Positions 46,564 through 59,021 of a stretch of DNA of 64,000 bases are shown piece after piece. The notes beneath the pieces are model-generated. The model ran no database searches and was not told where the DNA came from. It worked only from the letters and a program-made list of their open reading frames with translations. How positions within the stretch are numbered: the first letter of the stretch is position 1; each line of letters starts with the position of its first letter. The DNA is taken from positions 1,767,201 to 1,831,200 of the forward strand of contig NC_006685.1 in the NCBI RefSeq assembly GCF_000091045.1. Reading direction: 5' to 3'. The DNA is from Cryptococcus deneoformans JEC21. Lineage: Eukaryota > Basidiomycota > Tremellomycetes > Tremellales > Cryptococcaceae. A program made the translations under genes and the position numbers.

Positions 46564-48181
46564 TGCGAGTGTTGATGAGCTTGTTCACAAGAGGATGAGA
46601 GATAGAAGATTACGTGAAGCAGATCCAAAAGAATGGAATAGTTGGATTCTATTTAAATGCAGAGATGAAGGATGAATGCATGCATCTAAAAAATCCCCAT
46701 CTTAGCTCTTGTCGTTATCACGCCATGTCTTCGGCCAAATCCGTCGGGCAGATACGAAGAAAGTCTGCTGTAATCAGTCGCAGCGAACGATAATCTGATT
46801 TCGTGATGAGCATAAACGGCCTGATTGGCTGAGTTTGCAGCCCGAAGAATGCCAAATGTTCCTTCGCTTCGGGAGCCGATAATGGTGCAGTCGGGATACC
46901 CAGGACAATATTTATCAAGGATTGCGAGCTTTTCTTCCGATCTTCGTTAGTATTAATTGGACGCAATATTAATAAGGATGGAGACAGTTCTGCTTGCAGT
47001 CGAGTATAACTTGCTGCATGCCGGGATGCGGGATCCTCAGCAACCGTACTCGTGCTCTAGAGGAATGTTTGTAGCGCCTAAAAATGATCATCCTTGCTAG
47101 CGGGCCGTAGAGCATAGCTTAATCGATCGTGCATCGATAGCCCTACCAGACGGAGGAAAGAGATTCGACTTTCGCGTACGTAAGTAAATAAAAAATGTAA
47201 TAAATTAATTAAGAGCTCAATAGATAAGATTGGCGGAGAAGAGCGGCAACAGACGACGACGACATAATAATAATACACCTGCTGCCGATGATAAGCTTTC
47301 GGTCTTTTCGTTAATTCGTTGGCACAAAAGCCGACTGGGCTGCACAACCAATTCTCAAACGTGTACTCTGGTAAAAGTACTATCAATTGAAAGAAAACAA
47401 AAAGGTGAAGTTGTCGGGGGTTGAATCCCCTACTTCCCCCACACATAAATTCCTGCTTCTCACTTTTTGCGAATCTCAACACTTTTCGCCATTCGTAAAC
47501 AACCAAGAAAGCCACCACCACATTATACCCTCTCCATGTGGCGCATTCAATCTTTACATATTCTAGGGCAGAGGCGGTAAATACGTAGATGGCAAAAAGA
47601 GATCTGTTAACGCTATCCGACGGGATAATGCATGAAAGCAGATACCAGCCCATGGCAGAGCGATGATTCGTACGCCGGTGAGGTATCCGTGGAAGGTGCA
47701 AGAGCCAAAAGCTCTCTATTCTCTCTGGATCACTCCTTCCATTAGCTAGGCTAACCGCAACTAACCGACATCATACCATCGGAAGGATGCGAAACATTTG
47801 TGAATTGTGGAGCTTCGAATTGCGACCGTTGACTATAAGATATATGGTGTTATGGGCCAAGAGACTTCGGTCGCTGAATTCTGGAATTCACGAAAAAAAA
47901 AAAAAAAAAAAAAACCCCCCTATATAGGATTGCGAAAGATTTCGTCGAAAATAAGCTTTAAGGGTCAGCCACAAAAAAACAATCAACGTTATTTGAACGC
48001 CACTTTAGTCATTTGGTTCCTATGTTTTTTAAACTACTAATAAAGTAAACACGGCACGGAACGGCAAGGCGTAAAGGCGGCGGATGACTAGGCTGGGCCA
48101 GTTGTAATGCATCTGCGGAATCCCCGATCTTCATTGGGCTGGAAGATTCTTGATTTATTTTCATTATTATCTGGAGTTTCT
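46564..48181. other. Gene-poor flank left of the transposon
   Basis: 1.6 kb without a convincing gene. It holds the dehydrogenase promoter at its left end and an A22-C6 tract at 47893-47920. Open frames such as one near 47078-47701 (-) are of odd composition, lack splice-site logic and match nothing I recognise. Confidence 0.5.
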
Positions 48182-48325
48182 GGGAACTATTTCGGACACC
48201 CCCCCTATTTCTTTTGGGACACCCCCCCTCCTTCTACTTTGGGTAATTTTGACAGAGCAGCCGATAGATAACACCATGGACCCTGCAGTGCATCCCTGAG
48301 GCCCTTATGCCTGTTATTTACGTAA
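48182..48325 (+). repeat. Left terminal inverted repeat of the MULE
   Basis: 144 bp, inverted match to 51509-51652 with a single difference (CAGTGCATC here, CAGCGCATC in the partner). It contains two direct copies of GGACACCCCCCCT starting at 48194 and 48217, 23 bp apart, plausible transposase-binding sites. Confidence 0.93.
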
Positions 48326-48435
48326 CTAAATGTTCTTTTTCGTGCATAGTAAATTCAGTCCTCTAATATTATAAACATCTATTCTTCTTGTGACATCTAT
48401 TCCTCTTTCGACATCTATTCATTCTTCCTTCGCCT

Positions 48436-51351
48436 TCATTCCCAGCTATGTCGATCTCTCCCTCGCTGCATTATAATACTATCCTCCTGCGATCGAATGC
48501 TCGCATCCTTGCCCACATTATTCTCTAAGTTGTATTGGTAAATTTGAGGAGATTGGAGATTATTGTATCCACTAACAGAAGGGTAATGATAGGGAGTTGG
48601 GGCTTCGGAATGATTGTGGAATAATACTTGGTTGTAAGGGATATACTGGGTAGGAGGCACATGGTATTTTGAAGTTGGGTAATGCTGTGGAGCAGGGGGA
48701 TAGTATTGTGATAATGGTGGATAGAATTGGGAAGAAGGGGGTAATTGGGGGACCGAGGGTTCAGGAGGAAGATGCTGCATTTGAACAGCATGTGACGGAT
48801 ATATTTGAGAGGGGGCAGGATATTGTGACCGAGAATGCTTTTTTGGACGAAGATTGGGCTATAAAATATGTAAGCGCAAGGTCATCGAGTTGGGCTAATC
48901 TTTGAATGAAAGGACCAACTTCATTCGGTACCTCGACAAGATCTTCCTCATTTCCTTCCTCATCATCGCTATCTGGGACAAGAACTCTTCTGTCTTCACC
49001 TGCATTCTCAGCTTCTTGGTTTTTGTCGACCCTTCGAGACGCTTGAACACGCGCACAGTCTTTGGTATAGTGAGTGGAACTTTGGCAGTGTTTACAGCGC
49101 CCTTTTTTTCGCTGGGTCAATCCAGCCCCCATAATTCTTTCTGACTGAGTCAAGTACCTTCCTGAAGGTGCCGACATCCGGTCTTCCTGCAACACTGGTG
49201 GATTAGGGGCCTTCCTTCCCCGCTTGGTGCTTAAAATGGGTGGATCGAGGATAAGTTCTTGGTCCTCACCGAAGTCAAATACATCATCCAGCCGTATGAC
49301 TGATGTATCTGGGGTGCCAACAAGTCTGTTAATATGGTCAAGGTATCTTTTGAGACTTGCGGCAGACCCGAGACGCCAGTGAGGATGAATGTGATCCTTT
49401 TCAAGGTGTCTTCTTTCCCGGACGAAGCTAATGAGACGATGGGCGCAGGGCAATCCATGGGATTTTGTAAACGAGCCACTGCACGGGTGTGATTCTTCAA
49501 AGTCATCGACACCTTCATCGTAATCACCCAAATATCTTTTGGCCAAAGTCAACTGCTCAGCAAGAAGCTTCATTGCAGCGCGGGATATGGAGCCTTTTAA
49601 CTAAACAATTATATCAGCACGATTACAAAAAGGACAGAAAGAAGGAAGGAACATACCCGAACAAAAGTACTGGGAATATGTGTAGCACACCTCGTTCTCT
49701 CGAGCTCAATTCTTTTCAAAATTTTCAACCACTGCTGATCAAAATACGTACTTAGAGACCCAATGACAAGCAGAAGATCACCGTACTTGGTGTCAATTGA
49801 TTTCTTAAGAGTTGCGTGCTGACCTTCTAAGCGTGAATTACCGGTTTGTCCGAAGTGAAGTTGCTTGTTGATATAGGCATGTACAAAGCGCTCCTTGATT
49901 TCATCCAAACCCCGGATATACGAGATCGCTCGAGCATATTTCTGACCAGGATAAAGTTCTTCCATCTTCCGATAACCTTCCTCAAGCTGCTCATCCGATT
50001 TTGCATGTACACAATACCGTACCCAAGCTTTGCAGAAATTCGAGACAGCCATGACGATGTTCTCTTCGTCAACGAAACAGGGCCTTATATTGCTTTTGAC
50101 ATTTTCTTGAAGATGCCAGAAGCAGGAGAAGCGGTAAGCCTTGGGGAGGACAGACATGAGAGCGTTGATGAGTGCTGGGTCACGATCGGTAATGACAACC
50201 TTGACATCCGGTTTGCCGACAAGTTCGAAGAACGAATTGAGAGCTTGGGTATACCAGTTTGTGGTTTCACGCAACATCAAGATGACTCCTGCAGTGTATG
50301 TCATACCTGTCGATGTGGATCCGACGATATGGAGCATGGGCATCCGGTACAGGTTCGTCTTGTATGTGCAGTCGAAGAAAAGGACTTCGGGAAATCGGTG
50401 AATCAGTGCGCGAGCAGTTCGCTTGGTGTAAACCAAACCAATGAGTTCATCGCGTGTGTTGACAAACGGACGATGGAGCTCATCATTGCTCACTAATTGC
50501 CGAATACAAGCAGCACTTGCACTGGAGCCAGCACGGAGATCTGCACGACGACGAAAGGCGAGACGATGCAAGTCTTCCGATGTCAACATTACCGTTGGGA
50601 AACGCTGAGACATGGTACTGATGATGGAGGGGAATGGAGTCCGGCTGTCGATCAACGTGTTGATCAGCTCTTTGGCTTCAGGCGTCCGCGAAGCACGCCG
50701 AAGAAGTGCAATTCCAATATTGGCGACAGGCGGATGATTGTGCGAGGCATTCACGACCTTCCAAGTCCAACATTTGTCTCCACCATGCTCTTTTACCTCT
50801 GCCTCTGCCATCTCCCAAGCCACAGCAGCAAAAGGGCATCCATTTTTTACGGTCTGTATAGTCCTAATGCGCACATCTTTGAAACTGTCCCCTCGTGTGC
50901 AGCGATACTCGTCTCCAAAGATGCACGAGTATTGTATCAATTCTCTGCCCTCTTTGTGAGTTTTCGTTGGCTTCTTCCTTTTGCTCCGCCTAATAACAGC
51001 AGCGAAGCCTTGTGAGGCTGCGTAAGCCTGGACAGCGCCTTTACACTCATCTTTAGATTGGTAGTACGCTTGCTCGTCGAACCCAGGGGTAGAGATCATC
51101 TCGTCGTCGTTGAAGGAGTCAATGGGAGCCTGGATAATGTCATCCTCACTATCCTCTTCGTCGGCAATATTGGAGACTTCCGATGAATCCGAACCTTCCA
51201 TGGCATGGAGATTACCTTCATCAAAATCAAACGCCATTGATTGATGTCCCGAGTATATTTCGGCCTCTGGGACGCGGATAATAGGAGAAGGTGGGCAGAT
51301 ACCGGGTTGGGGAGAAAGAGGATCCGAAGAGTGCAAATCAGTCGAAGCCAT
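48436..51351 (-). CDS. MULE transposase
   Basis: Predicted exons, complement: 49657-51351, 48932-49600, 48436-48858 (928 aa). The N terminus is acidic, then a FAR1/WRKY-GCM1-type DNA-binding domain (about 95-210; YSCIFGDEYRC, NGCPFAAV, SHNHPP). The MULE transposase domain (about 310-510) supplies the DDE residues: Asp327 in VLFFDCTYKTN, Asp389 or Asp391 in VVITDRDPALINALMS and Glu508 in NSRLEGQHATLKK; CFWHLQENV is also typical. A SWIM-like zinc site (CSGSFTKSHGLPCAHRL) and a CCHC knuckle (CKHCQSSTHYTKDC) follow. The C terminus is a Tyr/Pro/Gln-rich tail. The second intron (48859-48931) uses a GTACCG donor, less standard; without it the protein ends about 60 residues downstream in another frame. 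Confidence 0.88.
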
Positions 51352-51508
51352 GATGTTTTCGAATACGTTATAAGTTTCTTAGGAGGATGAAAAGTATTTA
51401 AATGACAGCAAAAAGGAGGCGCGTTATTAGAGAAAAAAACGCGTTTGTTGTTCGTTACTTTTGTAAAATGTTGCAGTCTGGCGCACGCGACAATATCATC
51501 TGAACTAA

Positions 51509-51652
51509 TTACGTAAATAACAGGCATAAGGGCCTCAGGGATGCGCTGCAGGGTCCATGGTGTTATCTATCGGCTGCTCTGTCAAAATTACCCAAAGTAG
51601 AAGGAGGGGGGGTGTCCCAAAAGAAATAGGGGGGGTGTCCGAAATAGTTCCC
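51509..51652 (-). repeat. Right terminal inverted repeat of the MULE
   Basis: Inverted partner of 48182-48325, with the same tandem GGACACCCCCCCT motifs on the minus strand. The transposase start codon lies 157 bp inside it, so the repeat probably also carries the transposase promoter. Confidence 0.93.
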
Positions 51653-54600
51653 TACATCTTGATACTCGAAAACTCGTCTTTCTTCCATCTTCCACCTTTA
51701 CTACCTTCCACGCTCCGAAAGCATTGTTGTCTGCATATATCGGTGCCCTTTTCTTATCGTCTTTTAAGTTACATGGAGTATTTGTAAGGCCCAACGGCCG
51801 AAGGTGACGCACGGCCTTCATCTTCCATATTTTAATCCTTACAGTCTGCCGCTCGCCGATGCATGCCGTCTGCTGCCAGGAGCATGTTGAATGTTGAATC
51901 ATGAGTTCAAAACCGTTCATTACCTCCTTCTTTGCCTTGCAATTCATTCTTTTGAGTCCTATTAATGATTGCATAATTCTTGAGTTTCGAGCGATAGGCA
52001 AAAGCAAGGAGCAAGAGGCGAACGCGAACTACGAATATAGAGCGTGACAGAAGAGGAATAACGAGAAGAAAAAAAGTCAATGCAGATCGATCGAGATCCA
52101 GGAAGTTACCACAACCATCACATCACTCACTCGCTACCTGCACCACTACTACGCAAATAACAGTTGCGAAACCGAAAAAAAATAGTTACCGTTCGGCACC
52201 CAGCATTGGAAGCATTGGAGCTTGAATAGCCCAAGCAAATAGCAACTGCCGTGAATGACCACCGGCTGAAGACCAAAGAAGAACAAGCCGACGGAAGACC
52301 CTAGATTTTGGATTGTAGAGGTGGAGCGGTGGTGTAGGCCGTTGCCGTTAACTACTACATTTTTTATTACATTTTTTCAAAATTGTTGAACCCGAACATT
52401 CTTTTCTAATCCCGAGCATGAAATGGCAACAAACAATGAGCAAGAAGTAGCATATTATTGCATCTAGTAATATTTGTACTAGCTTATGCTCTGGGTACTT
52501 GGAACTATTCATAAACTAGAAGAAGTGAGAGCGCGCATTCGGTTAATAGATAACTGTGGTAACTTATTTAAGCGTGTTTATTATTGTCGCTTAATTAATG
52601 TCTGTGCTTGGAGCGAAGAGCAAATGCGCAAATACAGGGGATTACTTACTGCAAGCAAAGCACCACCCCGGCCACTTCCCTTCCACATTATTATTTCTCT
52701 CTACGTCCACTCTGCGAGAGCTCATAGCAGTAAATGTAGCATCATGTGCCCGCCGGCGTAATGAGCAGCAGAAAAAAAAAAAAAAAAAAAAAACAGAAAA
52801 TATGAGACAGACCGGAAAATTACCCATGCAGACACGAAAAAGAGGGTATGGAGTATGAATACCGTCCCTTAAACCAGGTACAGGTCGGCATCTTATCGGT
52901 ATCGTTATACTCTATCGTACAAAACTTTTACTTTTGGCTCCCGACATAGAATCCTATTACGGATCATCACTTACGACTCATTCCTTATGCCATTTAATTA
53001 GCAGTACGACAGAATTAACCGTGCCAAATTATGTCGAGGATACGTTTCAGACCATTGTAGAGACCGTACGCAATAAAGAGAAAAGAAAAGAAAAGAACGA
53101 AGAAGGGAGGCGACAGCCGATTTCTCTCTCTCCGCTTGCCCGGTGCCGATGATACCTCCCGTTCTTTTTTGCTCCTCTTCTGCATAATATTGCCATTTGC
53201 TTTCTGCCTTCCATTACACTATTAGATAGGTATCACCCTAGACTCCACCCTCTACGATTATAGGGACCCTCTTTTACCGATAATACACACTCTTCGGGCT
53301 TAATCACACATGATGAAGACCAGCTCTAGACTCTTGACTTTTAAGACATCATTTTCAGCCACTGTCCGCCATCCGCAGGCCTTGAACAGCGCCTTCGTTG
53401 AACATTCAAAATCAAACCCCCTAAATCGAATTCCCATGCAGAAAGTCCCTTAATAATAATGCCCCTGATCCACTCTTCTTAATCTAATCATCAGATAATC
53501 ATACAGTGCGCGAAATCTCTCCTCTCGGGTTCGAATTAGAAATTAGACGGCTCCTACGAGAGACACAGTGTCCTTTATTGCTCCAACCGCCAGCTATCCA
53601 TATAGAAAGATTCAGTATATGTCAAGTACATTACAAGCTTGAAGAGATGGGGTTGTTTATTAATCGACAGATTCAGGAGTAGATGAATGGTGGGAAAAAC
53701 TTGCGAAAGCGAGGGAAGAAGGGCGCGACGACTTCGCTCCGTCGTGCGCCGGCCGAACATCACAATTTCAGGGTTCAAAACAGTGCACCTCGCGTCCGAC
53801 GCGTATCGACCTTTCTTTTTTATGGGGTGCCAATGTTGCGCCATGGATGTATCTCAGTTGTAGATGGGGATTGAACGCGCGAGTGAGTATCTCGTTGTGG
53901 GGTCCAAGACTAGAGCCTTAACCTACTGCGATCGTCGTACGCCTTCCTTTTCCCTCTCGCCAGACCCAAAATAGATAGATTTACATCGATACTCGGTTCG
54001 TTCGTCGTGTCACGCAGACTTACCAAATTGGGTAGTGCAACCGTCCCTCACTTTTTCCAGTCTTCGTATCGTTATGATAAACAGGTTGGTCTTGGGTAGT
54101 CATTGTTCTTTTTCAAAGTACCGCCAATCTCGGTGCCCAGTATCAATCCACCGTATAGTCGACTCCAGTCACGAACTTGTCGGCAGATGGGATCATGTTT
54201 TTATTCGTTCATGGTGAAAGTGGTAATTTTTATCAACCACAGAATCTCTAGGAGACGCTAAACATATTCTATTGATCTTGAATGCTGTAAAACTATAAGG
54301 TCATTCGCTCTACAGTCTACAAAAGGTCAAGTGCGGAAAGCGCCCTTCACGCCGTTTCGTGCGTATTCTCGTACATCGTGTAAGTAAATAGACATGCATG
54401 TACAAACCTTCTACCTTATACACAGAGATAGCACTCATTTGCTTTGAACTCGGAACTTGAAAACAGCTGATTGGATGGATTCGGAGTCTTGCAGAATTGA
54501 GAGATCGGAATTGTCGGCTTGGCTGTACCGCTAGGAGGGAGTACGCGCCGATGAAGTTCAAGTGAAACTATGAAAGTTTGTGTTTTGCTGTCCAGAGAAA

Positions 54601-54700
54601 AGACTCATTATAATCCGAAGAAAATGGCGGCAAACAGATGTTGTTGAGGGGTGATGATAACAAGGACTACAGCCATCTGTGCGGCTTTTGTTCCTCTACG
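51653..54700. other. Gene-poor region right of the transposon
   Basis: 3 kb, the longest stretch here without a gene. Short open frames on both strands show no domain or splice logic. It contains an A22 tract at 52772-52793 and, near 53850-53940 on the minus strand, a tRNA-like A-box/B-box pair that does not fold. It may be old transposon debris or a non-coding locus; I see no direct evidence for either. Confidence 0.5.
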
Positions 54701-57586
54701 TTATAAAACCATCCCATCTCCAGCACTGTCCGTGAAACCGTTCTCGGCTTTGACCTTTTCGCTCAAGTCGGACTCAGCCGGAACGTCAACTGCACTGGTA
54801 GGTGGCTGCCAGATCCTCCTGCAATGACATCATCGGTCAGTCATTCATCTCGACAGAAAAACAATAGACATACACAGTTTTATCGTCGCTACAACTGGCA
54901 AATATCTTTCTGGTACTAACAGGGTTCCACGCTACGGCATTGACAACGTCCGAATGTCCCGAAAGCACCTCTATAGGATGCGTGGCTTTCCCTTGCCATA
55001 CATAGACATGGCCATCTGAGAGCAGTTAGCCCTGTCGTAAAATTTACAGATCGAAAATAAAAGAACTTGCCTTCACTACCGCTAAGCACGAACTGATCTT
55101 TGACAGCGCCAAAGCAGCTGCGAATGAGGAAGTTCCCTTGGATGTGACCTGTATGTCTGCGAAGATACTTGAGACCGGGATAAATGCTCCACTCTTGTAT
55201 TTCCTAAATATGGCCATTAATGCACTGCCTAGCTCCGCCTTTCAAAATGGCATTACTACGGACTTACGTCGGGACTGCAGCTGACCAATGCTCTCTTGCC
55301 GTCACTAGACAGCCTGATGCTAGTCATCTCGCATCTCAAATCCTGAGACCAGCTGGCAAACAATTAATCTCTACTGTAAATGATAGTGGGACATTGAGGA
55401 CTCACTCGATGATCTCATGGTCTGACATCCGGACCATTACAATACTGTGCTCCATGGTTGCGAAACCGAATTCTGGTCCGCCAAGCAGAGTCAAACCCCC
55501 TCCTGCCGTTGCTGCCGCTACATTGCCACTTCCCGCCGCACCAGACCCAAGTCCAGAAGAATTACTATCGACCGGTCGTCCTGACATTGCCTGTTTAAGC
55601 CTGTCATTGTGCGCGACGCGCTTGAGAGGGGTAGTAATCGCGATGAGAATGGATCCATCAGGGACGAGGCAGCAATCATTGAACTGGAGAGGGAAGGTGG
55701 ACCATTGTCGAAGGAGCTTGCCGGCGCGGTTCTGTTACAAGGTGGAATGGAATTATAAGCTGTCGGTACAGAAACCTGAACGGCAAAGGAACGGGCACGC
55801 ACGTAAAAAACAATTCGGCAGTCCATGGATGTGACCAAAAATTCTGAGCCATCAGAGGTCCATTGGATGGAGCTGATCGTGTCAGTATGTTGCCACCCAG
55901 GCGTTTGCTTGGGAATCTGTATCCCCTTCTACAGACAGTTTTTCGTCAGGAATAATCTGTGAGTCATGATATCAGAAACGTACCTCTGTATCCCATATGT
56001 GGACATTTTTATCGGCGCCAGTGATCAACAGCTTCCCATCTGGAGACCAAGCCATGGAGTCGATGGGATCATTATGGTCCGAGAAATGGTGCGAAGGAGT
56101 AACATTGTACCTCACAGATCCGTCTTCTCTCGTTGTCGGTTCAACGTTCCAGATGACGACAATGCGGTCTTTACCAGCGCTCGCCAGTCTAGTTCCATCG
56201 GGACTCCACTCAATTCTCCACACCTCGTCAGTATGATCGACCAATACGTGGGTGGTTACTGAAGGGAATTGATCGGGTTTGTTGCGGTAATCTGAGTAGA
56301 GGGAGTTGGCTTCGGGATGATCAAGGTAGAGTGCTGTGGATTGCTGTTGTTGACGTGCTTGATCGAAAAGGGTGGCAAGACGACGGGAGGGGACCATCAA
56401 TCTAGGAGATATGAACTCTTAAGACTACATGTCAGCGGTGCGCGAGAGCATGACAAACGAAATTCAGATAGACCTTGAAGGTGCTCCAGAAGTTGTCTTC
56501 GAGATATTCCTCGTGATCCGTCCCATCCAGCTCTTTCATACAGATCCTCCTTGTCTAGACACATCATGAAGCTACGTACGCGACGATTAGTACTTGGCTG
56601 TCGATTGTTTCAATCACACATAACCCACCCAGACAAAGTATGGAGAACGTCTTGATCCTTGGCCACTCTGGCCAGCTCTCCTCGTAACACATTCAAAGCC
56701 TTCTTTTGTTGTCCCACTTCGAGATACTCCAGGTACTTTTGCTGAGAAATAAGGAAACGAGCTTGGTCCCCAGGGGAGCTACCGCTCATTACACCATTAC
56801 CAGCTTTATCAGAGGTTACGCTACTAGATTCCGAACTTGGACCCGCTTCAGCAGGAGAGTTGGAGACTGGTATACCAAGTTCCGGAAGGAGACCTAAGGC
56901 TTCGGACCAACGACCTCCAAGGATGGCGTTTTGGAAGTCTGTCGCTGCACCAGCGCACAGTTGATAGCCTGATTCTGCTTCTAGCACGTCTGCTGATTGG
57001 CTATGATGATAAAAAAGCATTTAGATTAGGCATGACACATTTACATCACACGAAAGACGTACTGATATCCGATATCCCGTAATCCTTGCAGGACCAGCCT
57101 CACAACTTCTTCTCTCTCAACAGGCATTCTTTTTCCACCTCCAGCACCGGGTCGACCGATCACCAGAGATGTCCCCTTGCCTTTGCCATCAATATCCCCA
57201 TCTACTTCCATTCGTCCTTCGACGTCTCCTTGCTCCTTCAACTTCTCTTGAACAGACGCCCAGTCTTGATCGTCTTCATACATCAAGGTTCCAGGAGGTC
57301 GTACGGGAATGATAGAGGAAAGGATGGAAGGCGGTAATGAGCCAGGCTGGACAGTAGAGTGACCATTAGATATGTTTCCCCCTACATGCGTAGACGTAGA
57401 TGGTCCATCATCGTGAATAGGCTGGCCCATATTGCAAAACATGTGCTTCCTGTTGGCCGTTAAATCTAGGTCGGAGGCAGGCGTGGACAGGGACGAGGAT
57501 GCCGCCGACTGCCTTATTCGCTGTTTCAGGGGGGTGGACTCCTCGTCTGCAGACGGCGAGCGAGGTCGAACGGTGCCTTTCTGCAT
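54701..57586 (-). CDS. GID7: Gid7/WDR26-like WD40 subunit of the GID/CTLH ubiquitin ligase
   Basis: Ten predicted exons, complement: 57063-57586, 56629-57000, 56474-56571, 55984-56417, 55803-55928, 55406-55731, 55268-55352, 55071-55203, 54874-55015, 54701-54818 (785 aa). After about 150 disordered residues come a LisH motif (EEVVRLVLQGLRDIGYHQSA), a CTLH domain (FQNAILGGRWSEALGLLPEL and ARFLISQQKYLEYLEVGQ), then WD40 repeats (DEVWRIEWSPDGTRLASAGK, DSMAWSPDGKLLITGADKN, SDVVNAVAWNP). This order is specific to Gid7/WDR26. In yeast the complex degrades gluconeogenic enzymes when glucose returns. A Gly/Ala-rich insertion lies inside one WD40 blade (about residues 560-600). The intron at 55016-55070 uses a GC donor. 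Confidence 0.9.
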
Positions 57587-59021
57587 GGTTGCAGAGTGAT
57601 GCCATTTACAGTCAGGGTAATATAAGATGATAGGTGATGATTAAAGGCAAAAAGATAATAGCGGCATTGTCAGCGCATACTCTGGTGTCCATCCACATAA
57701 ATGACATAAGAATAGTGCCATTCCCTAGCAGGCATGGATCTCAAAGTACTCACGATCAATGTAAGCTCACTCTGTGCCGCACGGGATTCAGATGAGGTAC
57801 CAGTAATCGTATTGGCGGCAATAATCTGGTAGCTCGTGGGTTTCTCTGAGTCTGCTCCTGCTCCAAAAATGGAAGAGCTTTCCTGAAGGTCAATCGACAA
57901 GGAACCAGGAGAAGTATGTACAGCTGAAGGTTCGCCGACGGCTTGCCGGGGGTGAGGGGAGGATATGATGGTAGGTTAGGCGGAAGCTGTAGGTTATTGA
58001 GTGGATCTATACTGGTTACTACGGCGCTTATGGTGATATGCTATGCTTGTGACTGTTACAGTGGAATAGGCTGCTGGACTGGTGGCGTGATGATATGGCT
58101 CCTGGCCACTCGAAATCGCAGACCTCAGCGGCGACCGCGAGGGCAGCTCAAGATGACGAATGGTTCATGGCAAAGTAGGCACGCTCTGAAAAGAATGATT
58201 AGGCCTCCCACAGGAAAGGATTTGAGGGAGCCTTTCTGGAAACAGGGAACATGTCCTAATAAAACGGAGTTCAGCCTGTATGTCCGCAATGGACTGAAAA
58301 CAAACCGGCTTAAGTGTCCCGATCTGTGTGCGTTCGGACAGGATTATTGTGACATGACTTCGTTGCTGCGGTCAATTTCTACTATACTACGTTACTTCGC
58401 ACATGTTGCTGTTATCTTCTCCCGCATATACTGTAGTTCGCCAAATCTTTATTAAGCTGTTCATTTACATCCATATTCTATACTGACGGCACATTTGGCT
58501 ACGCTAATTCTTTCCTGATTACCTACTTCTTAGGTGTTAACAAGGTACCCCCTCTCCCACCTCCAACCTCATCAATTCTGTTCCGCCGTGGGTCAAATAC
58601 CTTTCGTTTACTCTCGAAATCACACCGCGGCATCTAATCATACAGAAAAGGGGCAATTTGCTTTGCTGGCTGTCCTTTATGTGGCCGTTGGCGATGTTCA
58701 GCGCAATTTGCCAGTGGTGATGAGATTCCTTGTTTGTTCATTTAGATCCGAATCTCGAACTGGGGTCTTCACACCGATGTTTTCGACCAAACAACATGCC
58801 TCTGATGGTAGGGTATAAAGGTCAGGCTTAACTCCTCTATCTCATGTTTCCTGTCCAATTCACATTCCTCCTCGGAAACCTCTACAGATAATCTCTTATA
58901 ACAACCTTTCGGTTAATACCCTTCGTATCTCTCTTACACTTTGATACTGCCATCTATTGCCTTTTCTTAATCAATCATTGTTATCTTCTCCATCGCTCAT
59001 CTCATTTGTTGCATTTCCACC
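57587..59021. other. Gene-poor region with one possible gene fragment
   Basis: 1.4 kb between the divergent GID7 and myristoylated-orphan genes, holding both promoters. On the minus strand a 75-codon frame (see separate entry) looks protein-like. Another frame on the plus strand (57943-58455) has no recognisable sequence. No repeat or tRNA was found. Confidence 0.45.
57670..57900 (-). pseudogene. Possible gene fragment (Ig/cadherin-like segment)
   Basis: The frame reads LQESSSIFGAGADSEKPTSY, then QIIAANTITGTSSESRAAQS and ELTLI before a good donor (GTGAGT). This resembles the end of a cadherin-like or putative-Ig domain found in fungal surface proteins such as Axl2. Upstream the frame stops quickly, and no downstream exon joins well. 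It could be a broken copy or an undetected small gene. Confidence 0.25.

Larger units (their letters stand above)
48182..51652 (-). mobile_element. Complete MULE-type (Mutator-like) DNA transposon, about 3.5 kb
   Basis: The element is bounded by 144-bp terminal inverted repeats (48182-48325 and 51509-51652) with one mismatch found, and holds one intact transposase gene on the minus strand. Each end starts GGGAACTATTTCGG. No target-site duplication of 8-10 bp is visible: left flank ends GGAGTTTCT and right flank begins TACATCTTG. Intact coding sequence and near-identical inverted repeats suggest a recent, possibly autonomous copy. It sits in a gene-poor island. Confidence 0.88.

Noticed and set aside
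46718..47701. Minus-strand open frames of 82 and 207 codons left of the transposon
   Set aside because: They show no recognisable protein sequence and are rich in codons unusual for neighbouring genes; probably chance.
48171..51662. Target-site duplication around the MULE
   Set aside because: Flanks were compared at 8-11 bp with small shifts and do not match.
53850..53945. tRNA-like A box and B box on the minus strand
   Set aside because: AGTAGGTTAAGGC and GTTCAATCC are present with suitable spacing, but neither the acceptor stem nor the T stem pairs, so no cloverleaf forms.
57943..58455. 170-codon open frame on the plus strand
   Set aside because: Residue composition is odd, no domain is seen and no splice sites extend it.
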